DNA of 36,727 nucleotides. It comes from Ophiothrix spiculata (lineage: Eukaryota > Echinodermata > Ophiuroidea > Amphilepidida > Ophiotrichidae). Location: NCBI GenBank assembly GCA_000969725.1, contig JXSR01S017558.1. The stretch is one strand, 5' to 3'. Below, one piece after another: positions 36,091 to 36,727 of this stretch. The position numbers were made by a program, and so were the translations under genes. The notes below the pieces were generated by a model. The model saw nothing but the letters and a program-made list of their open reading frames with translations, searched no databases and was not told where the DNA came from. The number at the start of each line of letters is the position of its first letter. Position 1 is the stretch's first letter.

Positions 36091-36307
36091 CTAATAAACA
36101 AAATGTTTGACAAATTAATATAAAATAGTAGGATTATGATTAAGCTTGTGATGATACACTATGATTAGACCATGAGCAAATACTTTCCCTTGTTCGTTGA
36201 AAAAAAATTGAGTGCATTTGATTTTGTAGTCTATGCATTGAAACAATACTAGAAATTCTTTTTTTTTTTTCAAAATTTAAAAAATCTGGAGCTTCCAGGT
36301 GCCCCTA

Positions 36308-36727
36308 CAGGGTGTCCACAAATGATTTATACCCGGCTATCTAATTTTTTGTGGACCAGTGAGTAAGGTTTTGGTCATTTGGTCAAATCTTGTTAATTTT
36401 CAAGTTAAACATGTTTTTAGTTTCTGAAGAATTTTTCAAATCGCATGTTCCAGTGAAAAGTATCATTTTTCCAAACTGGGTATATTTTCCGAATTGTAAT
36501 CAAAGCTGAAAAATTGTTGAACTTCCCCTCTAAAATACAATTTAAGTTTATTGATTGATTGTAATAGATATATAAAGGTATCCTTGAGAAAGGAAATGAC
36601 TTTTCACATGGACGATATCGAAAAAGTTCATTTTGTTTTTTTAAAGGTTTATACATTTTTATTGACAAGTTGCAATATAAACCTTGTCTATGTGCAATTT
36701 TTAATCATGTATATCAGATTGACATTA
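36308..36727 (+). mobile_element. Start of a TACAGGGTGTCC-ended element, runs off the window
   Basis: ACAGGGTGTCCACAAATGAT at about 36308 has the same end as the long fold-back and the window-start satellite. The other TIR would be past 36727. The region 36091-36307 holds no other feature apart from a T10 run. Confidence 0.4.

Overview
Organism and gene. The window is AT-rich, intron-dense animal DNA. It has phase-1 EGF exons with GT-AG splice sites, non-LTR retrotransposon relics, SINE-like tRNA-derived repeats and many terminal-inverted-repeat (TIR) DNA elements. An invertebrate deuterostome (hemichordate, echinoderm or lancelet type) fits best, but that is inference. I can reconstruct one gene. 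It lies on the minus strand, runs off both ends of the window and has 23 recognisable exons, e1 at 36000-36090 through e23 at 515-661. All exon phases agree (3739 coding bases, about 1246 residues). The order is: a cysteine-free von Willebrand D-like module (e1-e3), the conserved segment that follows VWD in MUC4/SUSD2-type proteins (e4), a cadherin-like Ig fold (e5-e6), an EGF split over e6/e7 and one more EGF (e7), 16 EGF modules of mostly calcium-binding type (e8-e20), a SEA domain (e21-e22) and another EGF (e23). This is the layout of a large MUC4-like or coral 'mucin-like' extracellular protein. Any NIDO/AMOP part would lie beyond 36727, and any membrane anchor or further EGFs would lie before position 1. 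Layout, in transcription order: 36.1-29.9 kb VWD and linker exons, with introns packed with TIR elements; 29.5-26.3 kb cadherin-like and first EGF exons, each followed by a tandem array of partial copies of itself; 26.1-25.6 kb a 28-bp minisatellite; 25.5-17.1 kb EGF exons, including a 1345-bp duplication of a two-EGF exon around an assembly gap (Ns at 21512-21561); 17.1-13.3 kb a long intron with nested elements; 13.3-5.6 kb further EGF exons; 4.1-2.5 kb SEA exons; then the last EGF exon and a satellite-like repeat at the window start. Most striking observation. About twelve of the 23 exons have one or more partial tandem copies of themselves in a neighbouring intron. The copy usually carries the 3' part of the exon, its 5' splice site and the start of the intron. 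Unit lengths differ per exon (about 79 to 165 bp) and copy number is 1-6. In several arrays the copies keep an open EGF or SEA reading frame and a consensus donor; in the e7 array the two nearest copies also keep an in-phase acceptor. This points to a recurrent local mechanism that makes exon fragments beside their parent exons. It may be raw material for domain-number variation, alternative splicing or copy-number polymorphism.
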